A DNA stretch of 64,000 bases from Variovorax beijingensis (GTDB taxonomy: Bacteria; Pseudomonadota; Gammaproteobacteria; Burkholderiales; Burkholderiaceae_C), in NCBI RefSeq assembly GCF_007828835.1, contig NZ_VIVL01000020.1, forward strand, positions 1 through 64,000, read 5' to 3'. Position numbers and translations under genes: made by a program. The notes under the pieces were generated by a model. It was not told where the DNA came from, did no database searches, and was given only the letters and a program-made list of their open reading frames with translations. Position 1 is the stretch's first letter. Each line of letters starts with the position of its first letter. Shown here one piece after another: positions 23,334-33,054 of the stretch.

Positions 23334-24673
23334 TGTCGCCCGAACAAGTGCTCCAGCAATTCCAGGCCACGGGCGTCCAGACCTGTTTCCATGGCCGCCA
23401 CATCGAGCCGCAGATCTATGCCGGCCTCGACGGCACCAACTGGCGCCTGGCCGACTACGAGGCGCGCGGCGGCTACAAGGCGCTGCGCAAGATCCTCACC
23501 GAGGGCCTCACGCCCGACCAGGTGATCGCCGAAGTCAAGGCCTCGGGCCTGCGCGGCCGCGGCGGCGCGGGCTTCCCCACGGGCCTGAAGTGGAGCTTCA
23601 TGCCGCGCCAGTTCCCGGGACAGAAGTACCTCGTCTGCAATTCGGACGAAGGCGAACCGGGCACCTGCAAGGACCGCGACATCCTGCAGTTCAACCCGCA
23701 CATCGTGATTGAGGGCATGGCCATCGCCGCGTATGCGATGGGCATCAGCGTGGGCTACAACTACATCCACGGCGAGATCTTCCAGAGCTACGACCGCTTT
23801 GAGGAAGCGCTCGAAGAGGCGCGCGCCGCCGGCTACCTCGGCGACAAGATCATGGGCAGCACGTACAACTTCCAGTTGCATGCCGCCCACGGCTTCGGCG
23901 CCTACATCTGCGGCGAGGAAACCGCGCTGCTCGAATCGCTGGAAGGCAAGAAGGGCCAGCCGCGCTTCAAGCCGCCGTTCCCGGCGAGCTTCGGCCTGTA
24001 CGGCAAGCCAACCACCATCAACAACACCGAGACCTTCGCGGCGGTGCCCTGGATCATCAACAATGGCGGCCAGGCCTACCTCGAATGCGGCAAGCCGAAC
24101 AACGGCGGCACCAAGATCTATTCGGTGAGCGGCGACGTCGAGTTGCCCGGCAACTACGAAGTGCCGATGGGCACGCCGTTCTCCAAGCTGCTCGAGCTGT
24201 GCGGCGGCGTTCGCAAGGGCCGCACGCTCAAGGCCGTGATCCCCGGCGGATCGTCGTCGCCGGTGCTGCCGGCTTCGATCATGATGGAATGCACGATGGA
24301 CTACGACTCCATCGCCAAGGCCGGCTCCATGCTGGGCTCGGGTGCGGTGATCGTGATGGACGACAGCCGCTCGATGGTCGAGTCGCTGCGGCGCCTCTCG
24401 TACTTCTACATGCACGAATCCTGCGGCCAGTGCACGCCGTGCCGCGAAGGCACGGGCTGGCTGTACCGCGTGGTGGACCGCATCCACAACGGGCAGGGCA
24501 GGGCGTCGGATATGGACCTCTTGAACTCCGTGGCCGACAACATTCAGGGCCGCACCATCTGCGCGCTCGGCGACGCGGCGGCCATGCCGGTGCGCGCCAT
24601 GATCAAGCACTTCCGTCACGAGTTCGAGGCCCTGATTCCGGGCTACGTCCCGAAAGCGCCCGTCAAGGCCTGA
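23333..24673 (+). CDS. nuoF: NADH-quinone oxidoreductase subunit F
   Basis: A 446-residue 51-kDa subunit where NADH is oxidised. GRGGAGFPTGLKWSFMP is the nucleotide-binding glycine-rich motif, SDEGEPGTCKDRDI binds FMN, and ESCGQCTPCREGTGW holds the [4Fe-4S] cluster N3. The ATG at 23333 overlaps the nuoE stop, suggesting coupled translation of the E-F pair. Confidence 0.98.
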   Translation: MSPEQVLQQFQATGVQTCFHGRHIEPQIYAGLDGTNWRLADYEARGGYKALRKILTEGLTPDQVIAEVKASGLRGRGGAGFPTGLKWSFMPRQFPGQKYLVCNSDEGEPGTCKDRDILQFNPHIVIEGMAIAAYAMGISVGYNYIHGEIFQSYDRFEEALEEARAAGYLGDKIMGSTYNFQLHAAHGFGAYICGEETALLESLEGKKGQPRFKPPFPASFGLYGKPTTINNTETFAAVPWIINNGGQAYLECGKPNNGGTKIYSVSGDVELPGNYEVPMGTPFSKLLELCGGVRKGRTLKAVIPGGSSSPVLPASIMMECTMDYDSIAKAGSMLGSGAVIVMDDSRSMVESLRRLSYFYMHESCGQCTPCREGTGWLYRVVDRIHNGQGRASDMDLLNSVADNIQGRTICALGDAAAMPVRAMIKHFRHEFEALIPGYVPKAPVKA

Positions 24674-24693
24674 GCGCGAGAAGAAACATACTC

Positions 24694-26856
24694 ATGATCG
24701 AAATCGAACTCGACGGCAAGAAGGTCGAAGTGACCGAAGGCAGCATGGTGATGCATGCGGCCGACAAGGCGGGCACCTACATCCCGCACTTCTGCTATCA
24801 CAAGAAGCTCAGCATCGCGGCCAACTGCCGCATGTGCCTGGTCGACGTGGAAAAGGCGCCCAAGCCGATGCCGGCCTGCGCCACGCCCGTCACGCAGGGC
24901 ATGATCGTTCGCACCAAGAGCGAAAAGGCCATCAAGGCGCAGCAGTCGGTCATGGAGTTCCTCCTGATCAACCACCCGCTCGATTGCCCGATCTGCGACC
25001 AGGGCGGCGAGTGCCAGCTGCAGGACCTGGCCGTGGGCTACGGCGGTTCTTCTTCGCGCTACGAAGAAGAAAAGCGCGTCGTCTTCCACAAGGACGTCGG
25101 TCCGCTGATCAGCATGGAAGAAATGAGCCGCTGCATCCATTGCACGCGCTGCGTCCGCTTCGGCCAGGAAGTGGCCGGCGTGATGGAGCTCGGCATGACC
25201 CAGCGCGGCGAGCACTCCGAAATCGAAACCTTCCTCGGCGATTCGGTCGACTCCGAGCTGTCGGGCAACATGATCGACATCTGCCCGGTCGGCGCGCTCA
25301 CGAGCAAGCCGTTCCGCTACAGCGCCCGTACCTGGGAGCTGTCGCGCCGCAAGTCGGTGAGCCCGCACGACTCCACCGGCGCCAACCTGATCGTCCAGGT
25401 CAAGAGCAACCGCGTGATGCGCGTGGTGCCGCTCGAGAACGAAGAAGTCAACGAGTGCTGGATCGCCGACCGCGACCGCTTCTCGTACGAAGCGCTCAAC
25501 GGCCCGGAACGCCTCACGCAGCCCATGCTCAAGCAGGGCGGCCAGTGGCACCAGGTCGACTGGCAGACCGCGCTCGAATACGTGGCCAACGGCCTCAAGC
25601 AGATCAAGGCCGACCACGGTGCGCAAAGCATCGGCACGCTGGTGAGCCCGCACAGCACGCTCGAAGAGCTGCAGCTGGCCGCCATGCTCACGCGTGAGCT
25701 CGGCAGCGACAACATCGACTACCGCCTGCGCAATGCCGAATTCACGGCCTTCGAAGGCGTGCGCTGGCTCGGCACCTCGATCGCATCGCTCACGCAATTG
25801 CAGCGCGTGCTGGTCGTCGGTTCGAACCTGCGCAAGGACCATCCGCTGTTCGCGCAGCGCATCCGCCAGGCCGTGCGCAAGGGCGCCGCGCTGTCGGTGA
25901 TCACCTCGGCCGGCCTGATGGCCGACCGCGACGCCTGGGCCATCAGCGTAGCGCAATCGACCATCGCCGAAGCCGACCAATGGGTCGAGGCGCTGGCCGC
26001 CGTGGCCGCTGCCATCGGCAAGACCAACGGTGCGGCTGCACCGCTGGCGCCGAAGAACGAACCCGACGCCGCCGCGCAAGCCATTGCCGCCTCGCTGCTG
26101 AGCGGCGAGCGCAAGGCCATCCTGCTCGGCAACGCCGCCGCCCACCATGCGCAAGCGAGCAGCCTGCTGGCCCTCGCCAACTGGATCGGCGCGCAGACCG
26201 GCGCCACCGTCGGCTACCTGACCGAAGCCGCCAACACCGTGGGCGCGCAGCTCGTCGGCGCGTTCCCGAAGAACGGCGGCCTCGATGCCGGCCGCATGCT
26301 GGCCGCGGGCTCGGGCCTCAAGGCCGTGCTGCTGCTCAACAACGAACCGGTGTTCGACTCGGCTGCGGGCGCCGCAGCCGCCGACGTCATCGGCAATGCA
26401 CAGATGGTCGTCACGCTGAGCCCCTTCAAGGCCAACCTCGAGTTCAGCGACGTGCTGCTGCCGATCGCGCCGTTCACCGAAACACCGGGCACCTTCGTCA
26501 ATGCCGAAGGCCGCGTGCAGGGTTTCCATGCCGTCGTGAAGCCGCAAGGCGAAACGCGTCCGGCCTGGAAGGTGCTGCGCGTGCTGGCCAACCTGCTCGG
26601 CCTGCCGGGCTTCGCATTCGAATCGACGGCTGACGTGCTGCGCACCATCGGCGACAACGGCGCCGTGCCGGCCAGCGCGCTGAACAACGCCACCGCGGCC
26701 AAGGCCGTCGCTTCCAGCGGCGCCGCTCCCGCTCCCGTGGTCGCGAGCATCTATCAACTCGACTCGATCGTGCGCCGCGCACCGTCGCTGCAACTCACCG
26801 CCGATGCGCGCAACGCATCGGCTGCTCCGGCCCGTGCCGAGGAGGCATTGGCATGA
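24694..26856 (+). CDS. nuoG: NADH-quinone oxidoreductase subunit G
   Basis: A 720-residue 75-kDa subunit. Residues ~1-210 bind [2Fe-2S] and [4Fe-4S] clusters: CYHKKLSIAANCRMCLVDVE, HPLDCPICDQGGECQLQD and CIHCTRCVRFGQEVAG. The rest is a molybdopterin-oxidoreductase-like fold, shorter than in E. coli and typical of the group. Ala-rich linkers occur near residues 440-470 and at the C terminus. Its end overlaps the nuoH start by 4 bp. Confidence 0.97.
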   Translation: MIEIELDGKKVEVTEGSMVMHAADKAGTYIPHFCYHKKLSIAANCRMCLVDVEKAPKPMPACATPVTQGMIVRTKSEKAIKAQQSVMEFLLINHPLDCPICDQGGECQLQDLAVGYGGSSSRYEEEKRVVFHKDVGPLISMEEMSRCIHCTRCVRFGQEVAGVMELGMTQRGEHSEIETFLGDSVDSELSGNMIDICPVGALTSKPFRYSARTWELSRRKSVSPHDSTGANLIVQVKSNRVMRVVPLENEEVNECWIADRDRFSYEALNGPERLTQPMLKQGGQWHQVDWQTALEYVANGLKQIKADHGAQSIGTLVSPHSTLEELQLAAMLTRELGSDNIDYRLRNAEFTAFEGVRWLGTSIASLTQLQRVLVVGSNLRKDHPLFAQRIRQAVRKGAALSVITSAGLMADRDAWAISVAQSTIAEADQWVEALAAVAAAIGKTNGAAAPLAPKNEPDAAAQAIAASLLSGERKAILLGNAAAHHAQASSLLALANWIGAQTGATVGYLTEAANTVGAQLVGAFPKNGGLDAGRMLAAGSGLKAVLLLNNEPVFDSAAGAAAADVIGNAQMVVTLSPFKANLEFSDVLLPIAPFTETPGTFVNAEGRVQGFHAVVKPQGETRPAWKVLRVLANLLGLPGFAFESTADVLRTIGDNGAVPASALNNATAAKAVASSGAAPAPVVASIYQLDSIVRRAPSLQLTADARNASAAPARAEEALA

Positions 26857-27929
26857 TCGACGCAGTGCATGCTTTCGGCCAGGGACTGGTCCACGCGGGC
26901 TGGTGGACGGGCCTGGCCTGGCCGGTGATCTGGACGCTGATCAAGATCATCGTGGTCGTGCTTCCGCTGATGGGGGCCGTGGCCTACCTCACGCTGTGGG
27001 AGCGCAAGGCGATCGGCTTCACGCAGATCCGCATCGGCCCGAACCGCATCGGGCCGCTGGGCCTGCTGCAGCCCATCGCCGACGCGCTCAAGCTGATGAC
27101 CAAGGAAATCATTCTTCCGACGGTCGCCAACAAGGGCCTGTTCCTGCTCGGCCCGATCATGACCATCATGCCGGCGCTCGTCGCATGGGCTGTGATTCCC
27201 TTCGGTCCGGACGTGGCGCTGGCCAACATCAACGCCGGCCTGCTGTTCGTGATGGCCATCACCTCGCTCGAGGTCTACGGCGTGATCATCGCGGGCTGGG
27301 CATCGAACTCGAAGTACGCCTTCCTGGGCGCGCTGCGCGCCTCGGCACAGATGGTGAGCTACGAGATTGCGATGGGCTTCTGCTTCGTCGTGGTGCTGAT
27401 GGTCTCGGCCAGCCTGAACATGACCGACATCGTGACGGGGCAGGGCAAGGGCACCTTCGCCGACATGGGCATCGGCTTCCTGTCGTGGAACTGGCTGTCG
27501 CTGCTGCCGATCTTCGTCGTCTACTTCATCTCGGGCCTGGCGGAAACCAACCGCCACCCCTTCGACGTGGTCGAAGGCGAGTCCGAGATCGTTGCGGGCC
27601 ACATGATCGAGTACTCGGGCATGAGCTTCGCGATGTTCTTCCTGGCCGAGTACGCCAACATGTGGCTGGTCTCGATCCTGTGCACCGTGCTGTTCCTCGG
27701 CGGATGGCTGCCGCCGTTCGAGTTCCTGAGCTTCATCCCGGGCTGGATCTGGCTCGGTGCCAAGACCTTCTGCGTGGTCACCATGTTCCTGTGGGTCCGA
27801 TCCACCTTCCCGCGCTTCCGCTATGACCAGATCATGCGGCTCGGCTGGAAGATCTTCATCCCGGTCACGCTCGTGTGGCTGGTCGTGGTCGGTGCCTGGA
27901 TGCAGACCCCGTTCAACATCTGGAAATAA
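26853..27929 (+). CDS. nuoH: NADH-quinone oxidoreductase subunit H
   Basis: A 358-residue membrane subunit with about eight helices forming the quinone entry channel at the arm junction. Signatures LWERKAIGFTQIRIGPNRIGP and AETNRHPFDVVEGESEIVAG (acidic loop) are intact. The ATG overlaps the nuoG stop (ATGA). Length matches beta-proteobacterial NuoH. Confidence 0.98.
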   Translation: MIDAVHAFGQGLVHAGWWTGLAWPVIWTLIKIIVVVLPLMGAVAYLTLWERKAIGFTQIRIGPNRIGPLGLLQPIADALKLMTKEIILPTVANKGLFLLGPIMTIMPALVAWAVIPFGPDVALANINAGLLFVMAITSLEVYGVIIAGWASNSKYAFLGALRASAQMVSYEIAMGFCFVVVLMVSASLNMTDIVTGQGKGTFADMGIGFLSWNWLSLLPIFVVYFISGLAETNRHPFDVVEGESEIVAGHMIEYSGMSFAMFFLAEYANMWLVSILCTVLFLGGWLPPFEFLSFIPGWIWLGAKTFCVVTMFLWVRSTFPRFRYDQIMRLGWKIFIPVTLVWLVVVGAWMQTPFNIWK

Positions 27930-27946
27930 CTGGAAGCGCCAACATC

Positions 27947-28492
27947 ATGACTGCTGCGCATACCGCCGGCGCGCTCGCGCGCCCTTCCAAGCTCGCGTCC
28001 GCCCCGTTTTCGCTCAAGGACTTCCTGGGCAGCTTCATGCTGTTCGAACTGTTCAAGGGCCTGGCCATCACTGGCAAGTACGCCTTCGCCCGCAAGATCA
28101 CGGTGCAGTTTCCCGAAGAAAAAACGCCGCTGTCGCCGCGCTTTCGCGGCCTGCACGCGCTGCGCCGCTATGAGAACGGCGAAGAGCGCTGCATCGCCTG
28201 CAAGCTCTGCGAAGCCGTGTGCCCGGCGCTGGCCATCACCATCGAATCCGATGTGCGCGACGACGGTTCGCGCCGCACCACGCGCTACGACATCGACCTG
28301 ACCAAGTGCATCTTCTGCGGCTTCTGCGAAGAGAGCTGCCCGGTCGATTCGATCGTCGAGACCCACATCTTCGAATACCACGGCGAAAAGCGCGGCGACC
28401 TGTACTTCACCAAGGACATGCTGCTGGCCGTGGGCGACCGCTACGAAAAAGAAATCGCAGCGAACAAGGCGGCCGACGCCAAGTACCGCTGA
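27947..28492 (+). CDS. nuoI: NADH-quinone oxidoreductase subunit I
   Basis: A 181-residue ferredoxin-like subunit with two [4Fe-4S] clusters (N6a, N6b) passing electrons to NuoB. Both motifs are complete: CIACKLCEAVCP and CIFCGFCEESCP. An amphipathic N-terminal region (FLGSFMLFELFKGLAITGKYAF) anchors it to the membrane part. The ATG at 27947 is 17 bp after nuoH. Confidence 0.97.
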   Translation: MTAAHTAGALARPSKLASAPFSLKDFLGSFMLFELFKGLAITGKYAFARKITVQFPEEKTPLSPRFRGLHALRRYENGEERCIACKLCEAVCPALAITIESDVRDDGSRRTTRYDIDLTKCIFCGFCEESCPVDSIVETHIFEYHGEKRGDLYFTKDMLLAVGDRYEKEIAANKAADAKYR

Positions 28493-28530
28493 TCCCGATC
28501 AGTCCGAACCCCGTACCAATTCGAATTCCA

Positions 28531-29184
28531 ATGGACGTCAAGACCGGTCTGTTCTATCTCTTTGCCGCGGTGCTGCTGTTCGCAGCCTTCCGGGTCATCA
28601 CCGCCCGCAATCCCGTGTACGCCGCGCTGTACCTGGTGCTGGCCTTCTTCCAGGCTTCGGCGATCTGGCTGCTGCTGCGCGCCGAGTTCCTGGCAATCTC
28701 GCTGGTGCTCGTCTACGTGGGGGCAGTGATGGTGCTGTTCCTGTTCGTCGTGATGATGCTGGACATCAACGTCGACGGCCTGCGGCAGGGTTTCTGGAAG
28801 CACTTTCCGCTGGCAGCCGGCGTGGGCGCGCTCATTGCGCTCGAAATGGCCGCCGTGCTGATGGGCGGCTTCCGCTTGGCGGAGCCGCCGCGCGCCGGAG
28901 CCGCCATGGCGGCCAGCAACTCGAACACGCTCGAGCTCGGCAAGCTGCTGTACTCCGAGTACCTGTATCCGCTGGAGATCGCGGCCGTCATCCTGCTCGT
29001 GGCCATCGTGGCCGCCATCGCGCTGACGCTGCGCACCCGCAAGGACAGCAAGTACGTCAACCCCTCCGACCAGGTGCGCGTGAAGGCGCGGGACCGCGTG
29101 CGCATCGTGCAGATGCCGGTCACGCGCGCCGCCGAGCCCGTGGCGGAAGCAGACGCAGCAGCGGCAAAGGAAAACAAGGCATGA
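28531..29184 (+). CDS. nuoJ: NADH-quinone oxidoreductase subunit J
   Basis: A 217-residue membrane subunit with five predicted helices; the third (LVLVYVGAVMVLFLFVVMML) contains the pi-bulge segment important for coupling. The C-terminal ~40 residues are charged and Ala-rich. Stop overlaps nuoK start (ATGA, 29181-29184). Confidence 0.96.
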   Translation: MDVKTGLFYLFAAVLLFAAFRVITARNPVYAALYLVLAFFQASAIWLLLRAEFLAISLVLVYVGAVMVLFLFVVMMLDINVDGLRQGFWKHFPLAAGVGALIALEMAAVLMGGFRLAEPPRAGAAMAASNSNTLELGKLLYSEYLYPLEIAAVILLVAIVAAIALTLRTRKDSKYVNPSDQVRVKARDRVRIVQMPVTRAAEPVAEADAAAAKENKA

Positions 29185-29489
29185 CGCTCACGCTCGGACA
29201 CTTTCTATCGCTCGGCGCCATGCTCTTCGCGCTGTCGGTGATCGGCATCTTCCTGAACCGCAAGAACCTCATCGTGCTGCTGATGGCCATCGAGCTGATG
29301 CTGCTCGCGGTAAACATGAACTTCGTGGCGTTCTCGTACTACCTGGGCGACATGCACGGCCAGATCTTCGTGTTCTTCATCCTGACGGTGGCCGCGGCCG
29401 AGTCGGCCATCGGCCTTGCGCTGCTGGTCCTGCTGTTCCGCAACAAGTCGAACATCAACGTGGACGAACTCAACTCGCTCAAGGGTTGA
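29181..29489 (+). CDS. nuoK: NADH-quinone oxidoreductase subunit K
   Basis: A 102-residue three-helix membrane subunit related to MrpC. Conserved helix glutamates are visible in MAIELMLLAVNMNFVAF and AAAESAIGLALLVLLFR, forming the link from the quinone site to the proton channels. Length is normal. Confidence 0.97.
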   Translation: MTLTLGHFLSLGAMLFALSVIGIFLNRKNLIVLLMAIELMLLAVNMNFVAFSYYLGDMHGQIFVFFILTVAAAESAIGLALLVLLFRNKSNINVDELNSLKG

Positions 29490-29496
29490 AATCAGT

Positions 29497-31527
29497 ATGA
29501 GCGCAACCCTTTCCGCATCCGCCCTGCTGGCCGTGCCGCTGGCACCCCTGGTCGGCGCCGTCGTCGCCGGCCTGTTCGGCACCAAGTTCGGCGGCAATCA
29601 CATCGGCCGCAAGGTCACGCATTCGCTGACCATCCTCGGCGTGCTCGTCGCCTTCATCATCTCGGCCATGACGCTCAAGAGCGTGGTGGCCGATGGCGCG
29701 CGCTTCAACGCCACCATCTACGAATGGATGGTGGTGGGCGGCCTGAAGATGGAAATCGGCTTCCTGGTCGACGGCCTCACGGCCATGATGATGTGCGTGG
29801 TGAGCTTCGTCTCGCTGATGGTGCACATCTACACCATCGGCTACATGGAAGAAGACGAGGGCTACAACCGCTTCTTCGCCTACATCTCGCTCTTCACCTT
29901 CTCGATGCTGATGCTCGTCATGAGCAACAACATGCTCCAGCTGTTCTTCGGCTGGGAAGCGGTGGGCCTGGTGTCGTACCTGCTGATCGGCTTCTGGTTC
30001 AACCGGCCTACGGCGATCTTCGCGAACATGAAGGCCTTCCTGGTCAACCGCGTGGGCGACTTCGGCTTCATCCTGGGCATCGGCCTGATCGCCGCCTATG
30101 CCGGCACGCTGAACTACGGCGAGGCCTTCGCCAAGGCCAACACGCTGGCCGGCATCACCTTCCCCGGCACCGAGTGGATGCTGGTGACCGTGATCTGCAT
30201 CTGCCTGTTCATCGGCGCCATGGGCAAGAGCGCGCAGTTCCCGCTGCATGTGTGGCTGCCCGACTCGATGGAAGGCCCGACGCCCATCTCCGCGCTGATT
30301 CACGCCGCGACCATGGTCACGGCCGGCATCTTCATGGTGGCGCGCATGTCGCCGCTGTTCGAACTCAGCGACACGGCGCTCTCGTTCATCCTGGTGATCG
30401 GTGCCATCACGGCGCTGTTCATGGGGTTCCTCGGCATCATCCAGAACGACATCAAGCGCGTGGTGGCGTATTCGACGCTCTCGCAGCTGGGCTACATGAC
30501 CGTGGCGCTCGGTGCCTCGGCCTACTCGGTCGCGGTGTTCCATCTGATGACGCATGCCTTCTTCAAGGCGCTGCTGTTCCTCGGCGCGGGCTCGGTGATC
30601 ATCGGCATGCACCACAACCAGGACATCCGATGGATGGGCGGCGTGCGCAAGTACATGCCGATCACCTGGATCACCTCGCTCCTGGGTTCGCTCGCGCTGA
30701 TCGGCACGCCGTTCTTCGCCGGCTTCTACTCGAAGGACAGCATCATCGAAGCGGTGCACGAAAGCCACCTGTGGGGCGCACAGTTCGCCTACTACGCGGT
30801 GCTGGCCGGCGTGTTCGTGACGGCGTTCTATTCGTTCCGTATGTATTTCCTGGTGTTCCACGGCAAGGAGCGCTACGACCAGAATCCCGACGCGCACCAC
30901 CATGACGAACATGCGGAGCACGACGACGATCACGGCCACGGCGACAAGCCGCACGAATCGCCCTGGGTGGTGTGGCTGCCGCTGGTGCTGCTCGCGATCC
31001 CGTCGGTGGTGATCGGCTTCATGACGATCGAGCCGATGCTGTTCGGCGAGTTCTTCAAGAACGCGATCATCGTGGACGGCACACGGCACCACGCCATGAA
31101 GGAACTGGAAGAGGCCTTCCACGGCCCGGTGGCCATGGCCATCCACGGTCTGCAGGCGGCGCCGTTCTGGCTGGCACTGGCTGGCGTGGTCCTGTCCTGG
31201 TACATGTACATGATCAATCCGGCGCTGCCGGCCGCGATCAAGCGCGCCTTCGGCCCGATCTACCGCCTGCTCGAGAACAAGTACTACATGGACTGGTTCA
31301 ACGAGAACGTCGTCGCCCGCGCCACGCGTGGGCTCGGCACCGGGCTGTGGAAGGGCGGCGACCAGGCGCTGATCGACGGCGCGGTGGTCAATGGCTCATG
31401 GAAGGTCGTGGGCCGCATCTCGGGCGCGGTACGCTGGCTGCAGTCGGGCTACATCTATCACTACGCCTTCGCGATGCTGCTCGGCATCTTCATCCTGATG
31501 ACGTACTTCGTCTGGTTCAAGCGCTGA
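29497..31527 (+). CDS. nuoL: NADH-quinone oxidoreductase subunit L
   Basis: A 676-residue antiporter-like proton-pumping subunit with a long C-terminal lateral helix. Channel residues appear in GWEAVGLVSYLLIGFW, MGKSAQFPLHVWLPDSMEGPTPISALIHAATMVTAG and AYSTLSQLGYM. A His/Asp/Glu-rich loop at about residues 465-490 (DAHHHDEHAEHDDDHGHGD) lies between helices and could bind metal ions; its presence is a lineage feature, not part of the core. Confidence 0.97.
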   Translation: MSATLSASALLAVPLAPLVGAVVAGLFGTKFGGNHIGRKVTHSLTILGVLVAFIISAMTLKSVVADGARFNATIYEWMVVGGLKMEIGFLVDGLTAMMMCVVSFVSLMVHIYTIGYMEEDEGYNRFFAYISLFTFSMLMLVMSNNMLQLFFGWEAVGLVSYLLIGFWFNRPTAIFANMKAFLVNRVGDFGFILGIGLIAAYAGTLNYGEAFAKANTLAGITFPGTEWMLVTVICICLFIGAMGKSAQFPLHVWLPDSMEGPTPISALIHAATMVTAGIFMVARMSPLFELSDTALSFILVIGAITALFMGFLGIIQNDIKRVVAYSTLSQLGYMTVALGASAYSVAVFHLMTHAFFKALLFLGAGSVIIGMHHNQDIRWMGGVRKYMPITWITSLLGSLALIGTPFFAGFYSKDSIIEAVHESHLWGAQFAYYAVLAGVFVTAFYSFRMYFLVFHGKERYDQNPDAHHHDEHAEHDDDHGHGDKPHESPWVVWLPLVLLAIPSVVIGFMTIEPMLFGEFFKNAIIVDGTRHHAMKELEEAFHGPVAMAIHGLQAAPFWLALAGVVLSWYMYMINPALPAAIKRAFGPIYRLLENKYYMDWFNENVVARATRGLGTGLWKGGDQALIDGAVVNGSWKVVGRISGAVRWLQSGYIYHYAFAMLLGIFILMTYFVWFKR

Positions 31528-31551
31528 GTCAAGCGCTGGAGAAAAACAAAA

Positions 31552-33030
31552 ATGGGTTTGTTGAGCCTTGCCATCTGGGTGCCGATCGCATTCGGTGTCG
31601 CGTTGCTGGCGTTCGGCCGTGACGAGCATGCCAGGGGCGTGCGCTGGGTCGCGCTGGTCGGCGCGATCGTGAGCTTCCTGGTGACCGTACCGCTCTACAC
31701 GGGCTTCCAGAACGGCACCGCCGCGATGCAGTTCGTCGAGAAGGCCGGCTGGATCGCGCGCTTCAATGTCAACTATCACCTCGGCATCGACGGCCTGTCG
31801 ATCTGGCTGGTGCTGTTGACTTCGTTCACCACCGTGGTGGTCGTGATCTCGGCCTGGGAAGTGATCACCGAGCGCGTCAACCAGTACATGGCCGCGTTCC
31901 TGATTCTCTCGGGCTTCATGATCGGCGTGTTCGCCGCGCTCGACGGCATCCTGTTCTACGTGTTCTTCGAAGCCACGCTGATCCCGATGTACCTCATCAT
32001 CGGCATCTGGGGCGGCCCGAACAAGATCTACGCGGCCTTCAAGTTCTTCATCTACACCCTGCTCGGCTCGCTGCTGACGCTGGTGGCGCTGATCTACCTG
32101 TACAACAAGTCGGGCGGCAGCTTCGACATCCTGAGCTGGCACAAGCTGCCGCTGGGCTCGACAGCGCAGACCTTCCTGTTCTTCGCATTCTTTGCCGCCT
32201 TTGCCGTCAAGGTGCCGATGTGGCCGGTCCATACCTGGCTGCCGGACGTGCACGTCGAGGCCCCCACCGGCGGCTCGGCCGTGCTGGCCGCCATCATGCT
32301 GAAGCTCGGCGCCTACGGCTTCCTGCGCTTCTCGTTGCCGATCGCGCCCGACGCCTCGCACGAATGGGCCTGGCTCATGATCGCGCTGTCGCTGATCGCG
32401 GTGATCTACGTCGGCCTGGTGGCGCTGGTGCAGGAAGACATGAAGAAGCTCGTGGCCTACTCGTCGGTTGCCCACATGGGCTTCGTGACGCTCGGCTTCT
32501 TCATCTTCAACGAGTTGGGCGTGTCCGGCGGCATCGTGCAGATGATTGCCCACGGCTTCGTGTCGGGCGCCATGTTCCTTGGCATCGGCGTGCTCTACGA
32601 CCGCGTGCATTCGCGCCAGATCGCCGACTACGGCGGCGTGGTCAACACCATGCCCAAGTTCGCCGCATTCGCGCTGCTGTTCGCCATGGCCAATTGCGGC
32701 CTGCCGGGCACCGCCGGTTTCGTGGGCGAATGGATGGTCATCCTGGGTGCAGTCAAGTCCAACTTCTGGCTCGGCTTCGGAGCCGCCACGGCGCTGATCT
32801 TCGGCGCGGCCTACACCCTCTGGATGTACAAGCGCGTGTACCTCGGCCCGGTCGGCAACGACCACGTCAAGGAACTCACCGACATCAATGCCCGCGAATT
32901 CCTGATGCTGTCGCTGCTGGCCATTGCCGTGCTGTGGATGGGCATCCATCCGAAGCCGTTCACCGACGTGATGGACGCTTCCGTGACCGAGCTTCTTCGC
33001 CACGTGGCGATTTCGAAGCTGCCCTCCTGA
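31552..33030 (+). CDS. nuoM: NADH-quinone oxidoreductase subunit M
   Basis: A 492-residue antiporter-like proton-pumping subunit with about 14 helices. FFEATLIPMYLIIGIWGG holds the helix-5 glutamate; KVPMWPVHTWLPDVHVEAPTGGSAVLAAIMLKLGAYG holds the helix-7/8 channel residues; and VAYSSVAHMGFV follows. It sits between NuoL and NuoN in the membrane arm. Length is standard. Confidence 0.98.
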   Translation: MGLLSLAIWVPIAFGVALLAFGRDEHARGVRWVALVGAIVSFLVTVPLYTGFQNGTAAMQFVEKAGWIARFNVNYHLGIDGLSIWLVLLTSFTTVVVVISAWEVITERVNQYMAAFLILSGFMIGVFAALDGILFYVFFEATLIPMYLIIGIWGGPNKIYAAFKFFIYTLLGSLLTLVALIYLYNKSGGSFDILSWHKLPLGSTAQTFLFFAFFAAFAVKVPMWPVHTWLPDVHVEAPTGGSAVLAAIMLKLGAYGFLRFSLPIAPDASHEWAWLMIALSLIAVIYVGLVALVQEDMKKLVAYSSVAHMGFVTLGFFIFNELGVSGGIVQMIAHGFVSGAMFLGIGVLYDRVHSRQIADYGGVVNTMPKFAAFALLFAMANCGLPGTAGFVGEWMVILGAVKSNFWLGFGAATALIFGAAYTLWMYKRVYLGPVGNDHVKELTDINAREFLMLSLLAIAVLWMGIHPKPFTDVMDASVTELLRHVAISKLPS

Positions 33031-33054
33031 TGCCACGCTGAAGAAGAGAACGAG

